64,000 nucleotides of DNA from Jatrophihabitans sp. (GCA_036389035.1 DASVQQ010000006.1:1-64000), one strand, 5' to 3'. Shown: positions 1 through 8,898, numbered from the stretch's first letter. Numbers and translations: made by a program. Notes: generated by a model from the letters alone, not told the origin.

Positions 1-423
1 CGGCAGCAGGAAGCCCAGCCCCACACCTAGGCCCAGTGGTATCAGCAGCCCGCCCAGGCTGACTCGGACCGCGGTGGCGCCGCGTCGGCGGATCAGGCCC
101 AGGTCGACGTGCATCCCCGACAGCCCGACCAGCAGCAGCACCCCGACCTGGGCCACCGCGTTGATCATGTTCGCCTGCGGCGCGCTGGCCGGGAACAGCC
201 AGTCCCACAGTTCCGGCGTCAGGTGCCCGAGCAGGGACGGCCCGATCAGCACCCCGGTCAGCAGCTCACCCACCACTGCCGGCATCCCGAACCGGACGGC
301 CAGCCGCCCCAGGATCACCGCCAGGCCGAGCAGCACGCCGACCTGGATCAGAAAGACCAGCAGATCATGACCGGCCGGCTGCGGAAGCGGCGAGAACCCG
401 GCGGCGAGCGCGGTCGGGCTCAT
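1..423 (-). CDS. Cation:proton antiporter (CPA2 type), N-terminal part, cut by window edge
   Basis: The reading frame starts at ATG 423 and is still open at base 1, so only about 141 N-terminal residues are seen. They form hydrophobic helices with the pattern of CPA2 (KefB/NapA-like) antiporters: a first helix near residues 20-40, then PAVVGELLTGVLIGPSLLG, which is the conserved VVGE...G..GP element of helix 2, and a further helix ending in GLSGMHVDLG, matching the usual 'G.e.d...l' end of helix 3. By family it should exchange K+ or Na+ for protons at the inner membrane. The start overlaps the stop of a 40-residue membrane ORF by four bases (ATGA), so the two are probably translated together. 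Family confident; the transported ion is unknown. Confidence 0.85.
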   Translation of the reverse strand, partial: MSPTALAAGFSPLPQPAGHDLLVFLIQVGVLLGLAVILGRLAVRFGMPAVVGELLTGVLIGPSLLGHLTPELWDWLFPASAPQANMINAVAQVGVLLLVGLSGMHVDLGLIRRRGATAVRVSLGGLLIPLGLGVGLGFLLP

Positions 424-542
424 ACCGCACCCGGCCGGTCAATCGAGGCCATGATAAGGAACGGCCTGCCGAGCACGAGTACGAGCGCAAGCGGAACGAT
501 TATGGCAAGGCTGACCATCGGCATGGCCACGCTTGTATACAC
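420..542 (-). CDS. Small single-helix membrane protein coupled to the antiporter
   Basis: GTG start at 542 with an AAGGAG ribosome site at 550-555, seven bases away. The 40-residue product has one hydrophobic helix (MVSLAIIVPLALVLVLG, about residues 9-25) and a short polar tail. Its TGA overlaps the ATG of the downstream antiporter as ATGA. The good ribosome site, the hydrophobic helix and the coupling argue for a real gene. Function unknown: by analogy with KdpF and other small transporter subunits it might bind or stabilise the antiporter, but that is inference. Alternatively it is a leader peptide that only serves to couple translation. Confidence 0.6.
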   Translation of the reverse strand: MYTSVAMPMVSLAIIVPLALVLVLGRPFLIMASIDRPGAV

Positions 543-883
543 GTTGTGACTCCTTGAAGGACGGGACAGGTGCCCCGAGACAGGTGAGCCGGTCAGCAGC
601 ATCGCTCGTTGCCAGCCGAGATATGCGGCCCTTGGTAAAGCTCAGCACCGGAGCGATCCCGAGCTCAGGGGCAGGGAATCCCGTGGTGAGATAGGGGATC
701 CTTCAACTGCCAGCCGCATGTGGATCACCGGACAGCGGGCTCCAGTGTGGTGCCGCGGCTGGTGCCCCGATTCTTTGATCGTGCGGTTGCGAAGCAAGCT
801 CAGAGTAGTTACTTGCTCACTCCTAGAAGACGATTCCTGGGACGACGGGTGCGACGGACCACGCTGGTTCAGGAGGATCACCC
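543..883. other. Intergenic region between divergent antiporter and accessory cluster
   Basis: About 340 bases without a convincing gene; open frames here lack ribosome sites and protein-like composition. It must hold promoters for the leftward antiporter unit and the rightward UbiB-like gene. No clear -35/-10 pair was recognised. Confidence 0.5.
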
Positions 884-2212
884 TTGGCTATCGCATCCGT
901 GGGGGTGACAGGCTTGGCCAAAGCATCGGCTGGATTTCTCACCGAACTGCCTGGCACGGTCATTCGAGCCGCGCGAGTCGCGAGCGTCTCGCTCGGCTAC
1001 GCCGTGGTCTTCGGGGCCGCCACGCTGGGGGCGCGGCTGCGAAGGCGGCGGTGGGCTGGCGAGGGCGAGCACCTCGCGTCGTTGTTCATCTCGCTCGGGC
1101 CGTCCTACATCAAGATCGGCCAGTTGCTCAGCACCCGGCGCGATCTTCTTCCAGAGCGCGTGTGCACGGCACTCGGCCGGCTGACGGATGCGCCGCCGCC
1201 ACCTCGACGTGCCCGCCTGGAGGGTTTACTCCGGCGGGCGTACCGGGGACAGGAGTGGCCGTTCGTCGAGTTCGACTGGACGCCGGTGGCCACCGGTAGC
1301 ATCGCGACGATCCACCGCGCGGTCACCCGCGACGGTCAGCAGGTCGCGGTGAAAGTGCGCAGGCCGGGCATCGACCGGGTAATGCGGCGGGACTACCAGC
1401 TGACGGCCGCGGCCATGAGCGCCGCCGAACGGCTGCCATGGCTGCGGTCGATGCCCATGAAGCTGATGCACGCGCAGGTCGGCGGCGCCATCCTGCGCCA
1501 ATTGGACCTCATGGCAGAGTGCCAAGCGCTCGACGACCTGCGCGCGAACCTGACGGAATTCTCCTGGATCCGGATTCCGGCACCGCTGCCCGAGCTCTGC
1601 TCGGAGGACGTGCTGGTGATGGAATACGTGGAGGGGCTGGTCCGGGCCGCGCCGGAGTCACTCTCGGAGAATGTGCGCAATGTGGCCGCGCGCCGGGTGA
1701 TGTTGACGGTCTACGAGATGCTCTTCGTCGACGGGCTGGTCCACTGCGACCTGCACCCGGGAAACCTTTACATCAACGACGACGGTTCCGTGGTGATCCT
1801 CGACGCCGGCTTTCTGATCCAGCTTCCCGAGCCGGTGCGCGCCTCCTTCTCTGACTTCTTCATCAACCTGGCCATGGGTAATGGCCCCCTCTGCGCCGAG
1901 ATCATCATCGAGAGTGCGGCGGGCACCGCGGACGGCTGCGACCTCAGCGGATTCCGCGCGGACCTGACCGAGCTCGTCAGGGAGGCAACCGGGGTTCGCT
2001 CGATTGAATTCAACTTGGCCACGTTCGCTGGGCGGCTGTTCAATCTCCAGCGGCGGTTCGGTATCTACCCGGCGCCCGAGTTCGCGTTCCCACTGCTGTC
2101 ACTTCTGGTGGTCGAGGGAATCGTGCAGAGCCTCGATCCCAAACTCGACTTCCAGGCGGAGGCGATGCCCGTGCTCCGCCGCAGGAACATGCCACGCACT
2201 TCGGTTGGTTAA
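884..2212 (+). CDS. ABC1/UbiB (AarF)-family atypical kinase
   Basis: TTG start at 884, chosen because AGGAGG at 871-876 sits seven bases upstream; 442 residues. The atypical-kinase family signature is visible: the KxGQ motif in GPSYIKIGQLLSTRRDLLP (about residues 73-91), the lysine in VAVKVRRPG, and the catalytic loop HCDLHPGN. Two motifs are altered: the alanine-rich nucleotide loop, usually AAASIAQVH, reads VATGSIATIH, and the metal-binding DFG-like motif reads DAG. UbiB/Coq8 proteins are ATPases/kinases that help lipid or quinone biosynthesis at membranes; actinobacterial homologues also occur in secondary-metabolite loci. It heads a rightward gene run and is followed after 19 bases by the decarboxylase-like gene. 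Substrate unknown. Confidence 0.85.
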   Translation: MAIASVGVTGLAKASAGFLTELPGTVIRAARVASVSLGYAVVFGAATLGARLRRRRWAGEGEHLASLFISLGPSYIKIGQLLSTRRDLLPERVCTALGRLTDAPPPPRRARLEGLLRRAYRGQEWPFVEFDWTPVATGSIATIHRAVTRDGQQVAVKVRRPGIDRVMRRDYQLTAAAMSAAERLPWLRSMPMKLMHAQVGGAILRQLDLMAECQALDDLRANLTEFSWIRIPAPLPELCSEDVLVMEYVEGLVRAAPESLSENVRNVAARRVMLTVYEMLFVDGLVHCDLHPGNLYINDDGSVVILDAGFLIQLPEPVRASFSDFFINLAMGNGPLCAEIIIESAAGTADGCDLSGFRADLTELVREATGVRSIEFNLATFAGRLFNLQRRFGIYPAPEFAFPLLSLLVVEGIVQSLDPKLDFQAEAMPVLRRRNMPRTSVG

Positions 2213-2231
2213 TGAGAGGAATGGTGTACAG

Positions 2232-2858
2232 ATGGATATGACCTCAGGGGTCCGCGTTCCGTTGGTCGACGAAGCGGACGCGACAGGTTATCTGGCAGAA
2301 CTCTATGAGCGCGCCAAAGAGGTCACCGCGCTGAGCTTCGTCCCCGACATGTTCCGGCTTGTCTCGACGCGGCCGAAACTCCTTGAGACGATGCTCGCTG
2401 GATACGATGGCGTCTTCAACCACGGCAAGCTGCCACGCCAGACCCGGGAGTTGATCTCTGCCTGGACGTCGAAGGTGAACGAGTGCCCGTATTGTGTCGG
2501 CACGCACAGCTACTTCTTGCAAGTCTTCGGTGGAAGCCCCGAACTGGCCCAGGCAATCGAAGCAGCGGACTCGCCCGACGACCTTCCGGTGGACGAGCCG
2601 ACCCGGGTGTTATTGCACCTGGTGACCAAGCTCAGCCGCAGCGCCTACCGGATCACCGACAAGGACTGGCAGGTGGCTCTGGACGCCGGCTGGACCGCCG
2701 ACGATCTGCTTGAGGCCTTCTTCTGCGCGGCGCTGTTCAACTTCATCACCCGTCTGGTGGACGGTCTCGGGCTCGGGGCGTCGGTGGCCAGGAGCCGGAT
2801 CTCCCAGCTGGAGCCGTCCGAGGCCTCCGACCCAGCCGTCACCACCTCACACAGTTGA
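2232..2858 (+). CDS. Carboxymuconolactone decarboxylase / AhpD-like protein
   Basis: 208 residues. The core around residues 70-95 reads TSKVNECPYCVGTHSYFL, the CxxC...H signature of the AhpD/carboxymuconolactone-decarboxylase fold, preceded by a helix ending in TRELISAW. Family members are either alkylhydroperoxidase-like thiol enzymes or decarboxylases; an intact CPYC favours a redox or peroxidase role. The ribosome site is AGAGGA at 2215-2220, somewhat far from ATG 2232; ATG 2238 is an alternative. One TTA leucine codon occurs (in TRVLLHL), which would place it under bldA-type control if the host has that system. It lies between the UbiB-like gene and an SDR, nine bases before the latter. 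Confidence 0.8.
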   Translation: MDMTSGVRVPLVDEADATGYLAELYERAKEVTALSFVPDMFRLVSTRPKLLETMLAGYDGVFNHGKLPRQTRELISAWTSKVNECPYCVGTHSYFLQVFGGSPELAQAIEAADSPDDLPVDEPTRVLLHLVTKLSRSAYRITDKDWQVALDAGWTADDLLEAFFCAALFNFITRLVDGLGLGASVARSRISQLEPSEASDPAVTTSHS

Positions 2859-2866
2859 GGCCGGCG

Positions 2867-3745
2867 ATGAATCCGTCCCGAGCGGTTCTCATCACCGGTA
2901 TCTCCTCGATGGGAGGGCTCGGGTCAGGTACTGGTAGGGCTCTGGCGCTCCGGCTGCACCGTGCTGGATGGCCGGTCTACGCGAGCGGCCGGAGCCTGGA
3001 GGGTCTCAAGGACCTCGCGGAGTGTGGCATCAGCACCCTGCGCGTCGACGTGACAGACGAAGAGTCGATGATCGCGGCGGTAGCTCGAATCACCGCCGAG
3101 CACGGCGCGGTCGGCGTGCTGGTCAACAATGCCGCCTACAGCCTCAACGGCACGATCGAGCAGACCCCCATCGATGAGGTCCGACACCAGTTCGAGACGA
3201 ACGTTTTCGGCCTGTCCCGTATGACGCAACTGGTTCTGCCGGGTATGCGGCAGCAGGGATCGGGCCGCATCGTCATCATGTCGTCGATCTTCGGGCTCTT
3301 CGCAACTCCAGGGCGCGGCTATTACCAGGCGACCAAGCACGCGCTTGAGGCGATCGGCGACTCACTCCGGCAGGAGGTGCGCCGCTTCGGGATCGAGGTC
3401 GTGATTATCGAGCCCTCGCCGATCCTCGGCGCATTCGTCCCCACCACCGTGGGCGAGCTCGGACTCGCTCCAGGGTCTACCGTCGACGATCCGTACGGCG
3501 ATTTCTGGGAGCGTTTCGTCGAGTGGCACGGCGCCTATCGGGAGGTCGACCATCCGAAGGGTCGCGGCCGGCTGTCGCTGCGCTCAGACGCCGTCGCTGC
3601 CCTTGTCGAGGAGGCGGTCACTGCCAGCCGTCCGCGGATCCGCTACCGACTCGGCGTGCCGGTGCGGTTGCTGCGTCCCCAGCGCGTGATCTTCGGCGAT
3701 CGTGCCTGGGAGAAATTCCTCCGCACGTTCTTTCCGACGCCGTAG
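2867..3745 (+). CDS. Short-chain dehydrogenase/reductase with expanded glycine loop
   Basis: 292 residues, classical SDR fold. The nucleotide loop at residues 10-23 reads TGISSMGGLGSGTG; deleting MGGLGS leaves TGISSGTG, matching the canonical TGxxxGxG, so six residues appear inserted. VNNAAYS (the NNAG-like motif), SS before IFG (catalytic serine) and YYQATK (YxxxK) are all present. It should oxidise or reduce an alcohol/carbonyl with NAD(P)(H). The C-terminal 100 residues resemble retinol-dehydrogenase-like members. TTGAGG lies six bases before the ATG. It is the third gene of the left arm. Substrate unknown. Confidence 0.88.
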   Translation: MNPSRAVLITGISSMGGLGSGTGRALALRLHRAGWPVYASGRSLEGLKDLAECGISTLRVDVTDEESMIAAVARITAEHGAVGVLVNNAAYSLNGTIEQTPIDEVRHQFETNVFGLSRMTQLVLPGMRQQGSGRIVIMSSIFGLFATPGRGYYQATKHALEAIGDSLRQEVRRFGIEVVIIEPSPILGAFVPTTVGELGLAPGSTVDDPYGDFWERFVEWHGAYREVDHPKGRGRLSLRSDAVAALVEEAVTASRPRIRYRLGVPVRLLRPQRVIFGDRAWEKFLRTFFPTP

Positions 3746-3899
3746 GCGCCGCACCTCGGCATCGGCGAACTCCTGTTCGCTTCATCCCCTTTTTCTGGCA
3801 ATGCAGAAGAAGGTTGCGGCTGCGGGAAAAGAAGACTTGCAGCAAATATGAACGTCCAACGGAAAAGATCATCACGTTACTTCAAGAGGGAGTGCCTCA

Positions 3900-5171
3900 A
3901 TGCCTAGAATTCTTATCGTGGGCGCCGGGCAGGCTGGGCTGCAATTGGCGCTCGGGCTGCAACATCACGGATATGACGTGACTGTCGTGTCGGCGCGCAC
4001 GGCCGATGAAATCGAAAACGGTAACGTCATGTCGTCGCAGTTCCAGTTCGATAGCACGCTCCAATTCGAGCGCGATCTCGGAATCTACTTCTGGGACGGT
4101 CAGCCCCCATACACCCCGAACACCACCTTTTCGTTGGGCGGCGACGGACCCACCCCGATTCTCGAGTGGGGCAGCCCGCTGAAGAAGCCCGGCGCCGACA
4201 TCGACCAGCGGGTCAAGATGTCACGATGGCTCCGGTTGTTCGAAGAGAATGGTGGCGAACTGATCATCACCAACGCGACCATCGCCGATCTCGACACCTG
4301 GTCGAGCGTCTACGATCTCGTGGTCGTCGCCGCCGGCAAGGGCGCACTGGCCGAGGTCTTCGAGCGCGACGCGGCCCGTTCGCCTTTCACGACCCCACAG
4401 CGAATGCTCTCGGTCGTGTACGTCAATGGCTACCAGCCCGATCCCAGCGGCCCAGGGGAGCACTCGGTCGATTTCCACCTGTTGCCGGGACGGGGCGAGA
4501 TGATTGTGATGCCGGCGCTTACCGTCTCCGGGCCCTGCCACGTCCTGTTCTTCGAGGCCATCCCAGGCGGGCCGTTGGACGTTTTCAGCGACGTCAGCTC
4601 GCCCCAGCAACATCTCGAGCGTTTCGTCGAAGTGCTCGAGCAGCACGTGCCGTGGGTGCGCGAGCGCTATACCAAGTTGGAGCTCACCGACCAGGGCGGA
4701 ACGCTACGGGGCGGGTTTGCCCCCGCCGTACGGCACCCCGTCGCGACACTGCCCTCTGGCGGCCGCGTGCTGGGTATGGGGGACGTCGTCGTGACCAACG
4801 ACCCCATCACGGGTCAGGGCTCGAATCTGGCCGCCAAGTGTGCGGCCGTCTATCTCGACCGCATCCTGCAGCACGGGGATCGGCCGTTCGACAGCACCTT
4901 CATGGAAGGCGCCTTCGAGGCGTTCTGGACGCTGCACGGGCGTGCGACCACACAGTGGACGAACATGATGCTCCTGCCGCCCCCTCCGCACGTGCTTGAA
5001 ATTCTGGGAGCCGCGAGTCAGATCCCGGCAATCGGCAATCGCTACATCGAGTCTTTCGACGACCCTAACGACTTCGACGAGTGGTTCATGGACCCTGACA
5101 AAGCCGCCGCGTATCTTGCAGCAGTCACCGGCGCGCCAGTCGGGTCAGGTAGCGGCAGCCGGATCAGTTAA
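3900..5171 (+). CDS. Styrene/indole monooxygenase-type (StyA-like) FAD-dependent monooxygenase
   Basis: 423 residues, the usual size for StyA. The N-terminus holds the FAD-binding GAGQAG (residues 8-13), followed by NVMSSQFQFDSTLQFE, strongly reminiscent of StyA-family substrate-domain entry, and GMGDVVVTNDPITGQGSN near residues 295-312, the second FAD motif of this group. StyA enzymes epoxidise styrene or indole with FADH2 supplied by a separate reductase (StyB). No StyB-like reductase is seen in this window, so reduced flavin must come from elsewhere. AAGAGGGAGTG precedes the start. The HxlR regulator follows after 57 bases. A tailoring oxygenase role in the cluster is inferred. Confidence 0.85.
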   Translation: MPRILIVGAGQAGLQLALGLQHHGYDVTVVSARTADEIENGNVMSSQFQFDSTLQFERDLGIYFWDGQPPYTPNTTFSLGGDGPTPILEWGSPLKKPGADIDQRVKMSRWLRLFEENGGELIITNATIADLDTWSSVYDLVVVAAGKGALAEVFERDAARSPFTTPQRMLSVVYVNGYQPDPSGPGEHSVDFHLLPGRGEMIVMPALTVSGPCHVLFFEAIPGGPLDVFSDVSSPQQHLERFVEVLEQHVPWVRERYTKLELTDQGGTLRGGFAPAVRHPVATLPSGGRVLGMGDVVVTNDPITGQGSNLAAKCAAVYLDRILQHGDRPFDSTFMEGAFEAFWTLHGRATTQWTNMMLLPPPPHVLEILGAASQIPAIGNRYIESFDDPNDFDEWFMDPDKAAAYLAAVTGAPVGSGSGSRIS

Positions 5172-5228
5172 CTGAAAAAGTAACCGATAGCGAACGCGCC
5201 AAACCGGCGGAGGAGATATCGTAACAAC

Positions 5229-5870
5229 ATGAGCACGAAGCGCAGCTACAAGGAGGGGTGTTCGGTCTCCCATGCCCTAGATCTGGTAGGGGAGCGTTGG
5301 GCCCTGTTGGTGGTACGCGAGCTCCTCCTTGGGCCGAAGCGTTTCAGCGACCTGCAGGACGCGCTCAGTGGAGCAAGCTCGAACATCCTTTCGATCCGAC
5401 TCCATGATCTTGAAGCGATCGGTGTGTTGCGCAAGTACCGTGCGGATGCCCCGGTGAGCCGGCTGGTGTATGAGCTGACCGACTGGGGCCACTCCCTTGA
5501 GCCCGTTCTGTTCGCGTTGGGCAACTGGGCGACGAAGTCGCCCTACTGGGACCCGCAGGCGCCTTCTACCGTGGACTCGCTGGTCCTGGCGCTGCGGGCC
5601 CGGGCACAGTTTCTCTTCGCCGCCGGCGCACCGGTCGCTGGCATCTGCGACATGCGGGTAGACGACTACCGCTTGTTCACTCTGCGCTTCAGCGAGGCTG
5701 GATTGGTCGTCACCCGTCCCGCCGGCTCCGATCCCGACGCCGTCGTCGAGATCGACGCCCGCACCCTCAAGATGCTGATAAATGGTGACGAGACGCTCGA
5801 CGACGCCGTGGACGAGGGCCGTGTCAAGCTCGGCGGCGACGAGCGTCTGATCAGATCCTTGATCAAATAG
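5229..5870 (+). CDS. HxlR-family winged-helix regulator with SCP2-like C-terminal domain
   Basis: 213 residues. Residues 1-100 match the HxlR domain: GCSVSHALDLVGERWALLVV, then LLLGPKRFSDLQ and the wing region ending in YELTDWG. The C-terminal half (about 115-213) looks like the sterol-carrier-2-type ligand domain often fused to HxlR regulators in actinobacteria, ending in ...GDERLIRSLIK. HxlR proteins sense aldehydes, redox change or small ligands and usually control adjacent genes; here the StyA-like enzyme upstream and the exporter downstream are natural targets. GGAGGAG lies 5' of the ATG. The cysteine near residue 11, common in redox-sensing HxlR members, is kept. Confidence 0.88.
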   Translation: MSTKRSYKEGCSVSHALDLVGERWALLVVRELLLGPKRFSDLQDALSGASSNILSIRLHDLEAIGVLRKYRADAPVSRLVYELTDWGHSLEPVLFALGNWATKSPYWDPQAPSTVDSLVLALRARAQFLFAAGAPVAGICDMRVDDYRLFTLRFSEAGLVVTRPAGSDPDAVVEIDARTLKMLINGDETLDDAVDEGRVKLGGDERLIRSLIK

Positions 5871-6085
5871 TGACGTCCGCAGGTCAGTCCTGACTGGTGC
5901 GGAAGTGTCGAATCCACTTAATTCTGTCCACCAAACCGTGTTTCTCTGTCCATGTGAGCAAGGTTGCGCATGTACCTTGCTAGCCCTACGCTCCGGTGGA
6001 GAAAGTGAACCAGCTACTTCAAAAATCGAGTGGTAGATGGCCGTCACCACCACCGCTGAGCCTCTAGAAGGAGTGAGCACACAGC

Positions 6086-7531
6086 ATGCAATCCGCCACC
6101 ACCGAGGCAGTCACACCTCATAAGGGCTGGACGCTGGCCCTTGCCTCAGTGGGCGTCTTCATGGCCGCCCTGGACGCCCTCGTCGTGACCACCGCACTGC
6201 CGGTGCTGCGCACCAGCCTCAACGCGAGTCTCGGCGACCTCACGTGGACCATCAACGCCTACGTCCTGACTTTCGCGTGCTTCCTGCTGTCCGCGGCCGC
6301 ACTGGCCGACCGCTTCGGACGGGTTCGGCTGTTCGCAGTGGGCCTCATCATCTTCGCGGCGGCGTCGGCGGTGGCGGCGCTTTCGCCCAACGTCGGCGTG
6401 CTGATCGCGGCCCGAGCCATTGAAGGCCTGGGCGCCGCCATCATCATGCCCGTATCCCTCACGCTCATCAGCGATGCCTTCCCGGTCGAGAAGCGGGGCG
6501 CGGCCATCGGCATGTGGGGCGCGGTCTCGGGCGTCGCGGTCGCGATCGGGCCGGTCTTCGGCGGCGCGGTCGTCAACGGACTCAACTGGCACTGGATCTT
6601 CTGGGTCAACGTCCCCATCGGCTTGATAGCCGCGGCGCTCTCGCTTTCGCGGTTGACGGAGAGTTACGGGCCGCGGCAGCCTCTGGACTTCTACGGGCTG
6701 GCTTTGGCGTGTGTCGGCTTGTTCATCCTTGTGTGGGGACTGGTGCAGGTCAGCAGCGAAGGTTGGGGGAGCGCGCAGGTCATCACCGCGCTGGTCGTCG
6801 GCACGATTATCGTGGCGGTGTTCCTGGTAGTCGAAGGGCGTATACGCGCGCCGATGGTGCGCCTCGATCTGTTCCGTAACAAGGCTTTCAACGCAGCAAG
6901 CTGGGTCACCTTCTTCATGTACGCGCCGCTGTTCGGCGCTCTGTTCTTGATGTCGCAGTTCTTCCAATCCGGGCTCGGCGACACCCCGCTCGAGGCGGGC
7001 CTGCACCTGCTCGCATGGACGGGCGTGTCGATGTTCATCGCCCCGGTCGTCGGCCCGATGGCCGACAAGTACGGCAACCGTCCGTTCATGGCCCTGGGTA
7101 TGGCCCTGCAGGCTCTCGGGTTCGGATGGGTGGCCTTGGTCGCCGAGCCCGGTATGGGCTTCAGCCAGCTACTCGGCCCGTTGCTGGTTGCCGGTGTGGG
7201 CATCGGGATCGTGTTCCCGACCGTCGCCAACGGGGTGATGACTTCGGTGGGTCCCGATGAGATCGGCATCGCCTCGGGTACCAGCGCGACGCTGCGCGAG
7301 GTTGGCGCAGTCTTCGGCGTAGCATTGACCGCGAGCGTCTTCGCTCACCCGAGCAACTACACGTCCCAAGAGACCTTCATCAGCAACTTCAGCGATTCAC
7401 TATGGTTGTTAGCAGCATTCTCGGCAGTAGGCATCCTTGTGTCCCTGGCCTACCCGAGTCGCAGCTCTCTCACCCCAGCCCCCGCCCCGCTCGTGCAGCA
7501 CGGGGATGCGGCTGTTCGGTTAGGCAAATAA
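6086..7531 (+). CDS. MFS drug-resistance transporter (DHA2/EmrB-QacA type)
   Basis: 481 residues with about 14 hydrophobic segments. It opens with GVFMAALDALVVTTALPVL, the motif-D1-like helix 1 of DHA2 exporters, then LADRFGRVRLF (motif A) and GPVFGGAVV (motif C, typical of antiporters). Such proteins export drugs or natural products with protons. Placed after the HxlR regulator and among tailoring enzymes, it is the likely exporter/self-resistance gene of the cluster. AGAAGGAGTG precedes the start. A TTA codon occurs near the C-terminus (WLLAA). About 215 bases of non-coding DNA separate it from the regulator, so it may have its own promoter. Confidence 0.92.
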   Translation: MQSATTEAVTPHKGWTLALASVGVFMAALDALVVTTALPVLRTSLNASLGDLTWTINAYVLTFACFLLSAAALADRFGRVRLFAVGLIIFAAASAVAALSPNVGVLIAARAIEGLGAAIIMPVSLTLISDAFPVEKRGAAIGMWGAVSGVAVAIGPVFGGAVVNGLNWHWIFWVNVPIGLIAAALSLSRLTESYGPRQPLDFYGLALACVGLFILVWGLVQVSSEGWGSAQVITALVVGTIIVAVFLVVEGRIRAPMVRLDLFRNKAFNAASWVTFFMYAPLFGALFLMSQFFQSGLGDTPLEAGLHLLAWTGVSMFIAPVVGPMADKYGNRPFMALGMALQALGFGWVALVAEPGMGFSQLLGPLLVAGVGIGIVFPTVANGVMTSVGPDEIGIASGTSATLREVGAVFGVALTASVFAHPSNYTSQETFISNFSDSLWLLAAFSAVGILVSLAYPSRSSLTPAPAPLVQHGDAAVRLGK

Positions 7532-7711
7532 CTGATTCACGAAGAATGGAGACGATGCCTGCACCCTCCTAATGCCGGCGATGCGAATCCTTCTTCGTAG
7601 ATCGCTGGCACCACCCGGATCCCAGTCAACGCATCAGTGAGTCGCGATCGGCTCTCCTCGAGCCGGCGCAGCGGCTAGCTGTAGCATCCGAACGAAACCG
7701 AGGTATGAATC

Positions 7712-8134
7712 ATGACTACCACCGAAGCTCAGAACCAAGACGAGGCAGCCGTCCAGGCCGTCGTCAAGGGCGTCCATAACGCCTGGACCGCGGGCGACCC
7801 GGACGCGTTCGTCGCCGAGTATGCCGAAAATGCCAGTGCGGTGCTGCCCGGCTCATACATGAAGTCGCGTGCGGACATCCAGGGCACCATGGGATTCTTG
7901 TTCAACGGACCCTTGAAGGGCACCCAGGCGACCGACAAGGTTCTGGACACCCGATTCCTCAACGATGACACGGCAATCGTCATCACCGAGACCGGGGTTC
8001 TGATTCCGGGAGAGAGCACGGCTCCGCCTGAGCGGACCGTGTTCGCGACCTGGGTGCTCGCCAAGAATGATGGCAAGTGGCAGATCGCGGCCTACTGCAA
8101 CAGCCCCACGGTCGGCCCCGGAGCCAACCAGTAA
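7712..8134 (+). CDS. SgcJ/EcaC-family SnoaL-like protein
   Basis: 140 residues, one SnoaL-like/NTF2 fold domain: a helix EAAVQAVVKGVHNAWTAGD, then FVAEYAENASAVLPG, and a C-terminal strand pair TVFATWVLAKNDGKWQIAAY, the standard pattern of the SgcJ/EcaC family (named from enediyne and related clusters). Family members act as small cyclases, isomerases or hydroxylase partners, and many are uncharacterised. It is the last rightward gene of the left arm and is followed at once by a strong terminator. Confidence 0.85.
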   Translation: MTTTEAQNQDEAAVQAVVKGVHNAWTAGDPDAFVAEYAENASAVLPGSYMKSRADIQGTMGFLFNGPLKGTQATDKVLDTRFLNDDTAIVITETGVLIPGESTAPPERTVFATWVLAKNDGKWQIAAYCNSPTVGPGANQ

Positions 8135-8147
8135 TCGCTGATTAGCA

Positions 8148-8186
8148 CGCCGTGCCCCGCCCAGTTCCCCTGGGCGGGGCACGGCG
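8148..8186 (+). terminator. Strong intrinsic terminator after the SgcJ-like gene
   Basis: A 16-base-pair uninterrupted GC-rich stem (8148-8163 with 8171-8186) around a seven-base loop, followed by CTTTAGTGCTTCTTT. It starts 14 bases after the stop codon and ends the left arm. Confidence 0.9.
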
Positions 8187-8190
8187 CTTT

Positions 8191-8898
8191 AGTGCTTCTT
8201 TGATAATCCGGCCGCCGCCAGCCAGGTCAGCGCGCATCGGCTGACATTGCGGTGGTTGGGCCCGGCCGGCACTGCAAGCGTTCTACGTGGCCGACGGATT
8301 CGCTGGTGCTGGAGACGCCGAGGCCCGGCGCGGTGACTCGTTCTCCTGCTCCAGCTGGCGAGTTCGCTCGGCTTGGTTCTGTCGCCCACCCTGCGCCCGG
8401 CCCGGACGCCGTCTCGATCGCTGTGCCAAGGCGTAAGGAGACCGTCGACCAGGCTGTGAGGACTCGTGCCGAAGCACGGCCGGCTCGACCGGTCAGCTCC
8501 ACGGTCAGCGGTCATGCCCTGTCAGAAAAAGGCAATCCCAGCAATCGGGTCAGCGCTGCGGCCTGGTTCCTCGACGGGGCTCGAGCAGCAGGGCACGCGT
8601 GCAGCAGGGCGCCGCTCCGACCGCTGCGCCGGCGCACCACCGCTGGATCGCCGTCACCACCTCGGGCGTGGACGCCGCCTGGCCCAAGCTCGACCACATC
8701 AGGGATCCGACCACGATCTGCCGGGCACCGCTTGCCAGCGGCCAGCGCCATCGGGCTCCGCACACGCACCGCCGGCCGGCTGGTCGCGGCTTGCGCCGCG
8801 GGAGCCGCGATGCCATCGTGCTGTCCACCAGATGGTCCTTCATATATCGGTAATGAGTCACAGCCGCCGGCCGGACCAGCTGGACAAGATCCGAAGAC
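8191..8898. other. Gene-poor gap between left arm and asnB
   Basis: About 700 bases with no convincing gene on either strand. Open frames exist but run through terminators or have composition typical of chance frames. On the minus strand near 8283-8380 a short stretch reads AERTRQLEQENESPRRAS, weakly like the coiled-coil end of IS3-family OrfA proteins; this may be an insertion-sequence remnant but is too short to call. Confidence 0.4.

Noticed and set aside
5873..5915. Terminator hairpin after the HxlR gene
   Set aside because: Only two short stems (6 and 4 bp) with an internal loop and no T-run; too weak to call.
8283..8477. IS3-family OrfA remnant on the minus strand
   Set aside because: Only about 18 residues (around RQLEQENESPRRAS) resemble OrfA; no OrfB, terminal repeats or target duplication were found.
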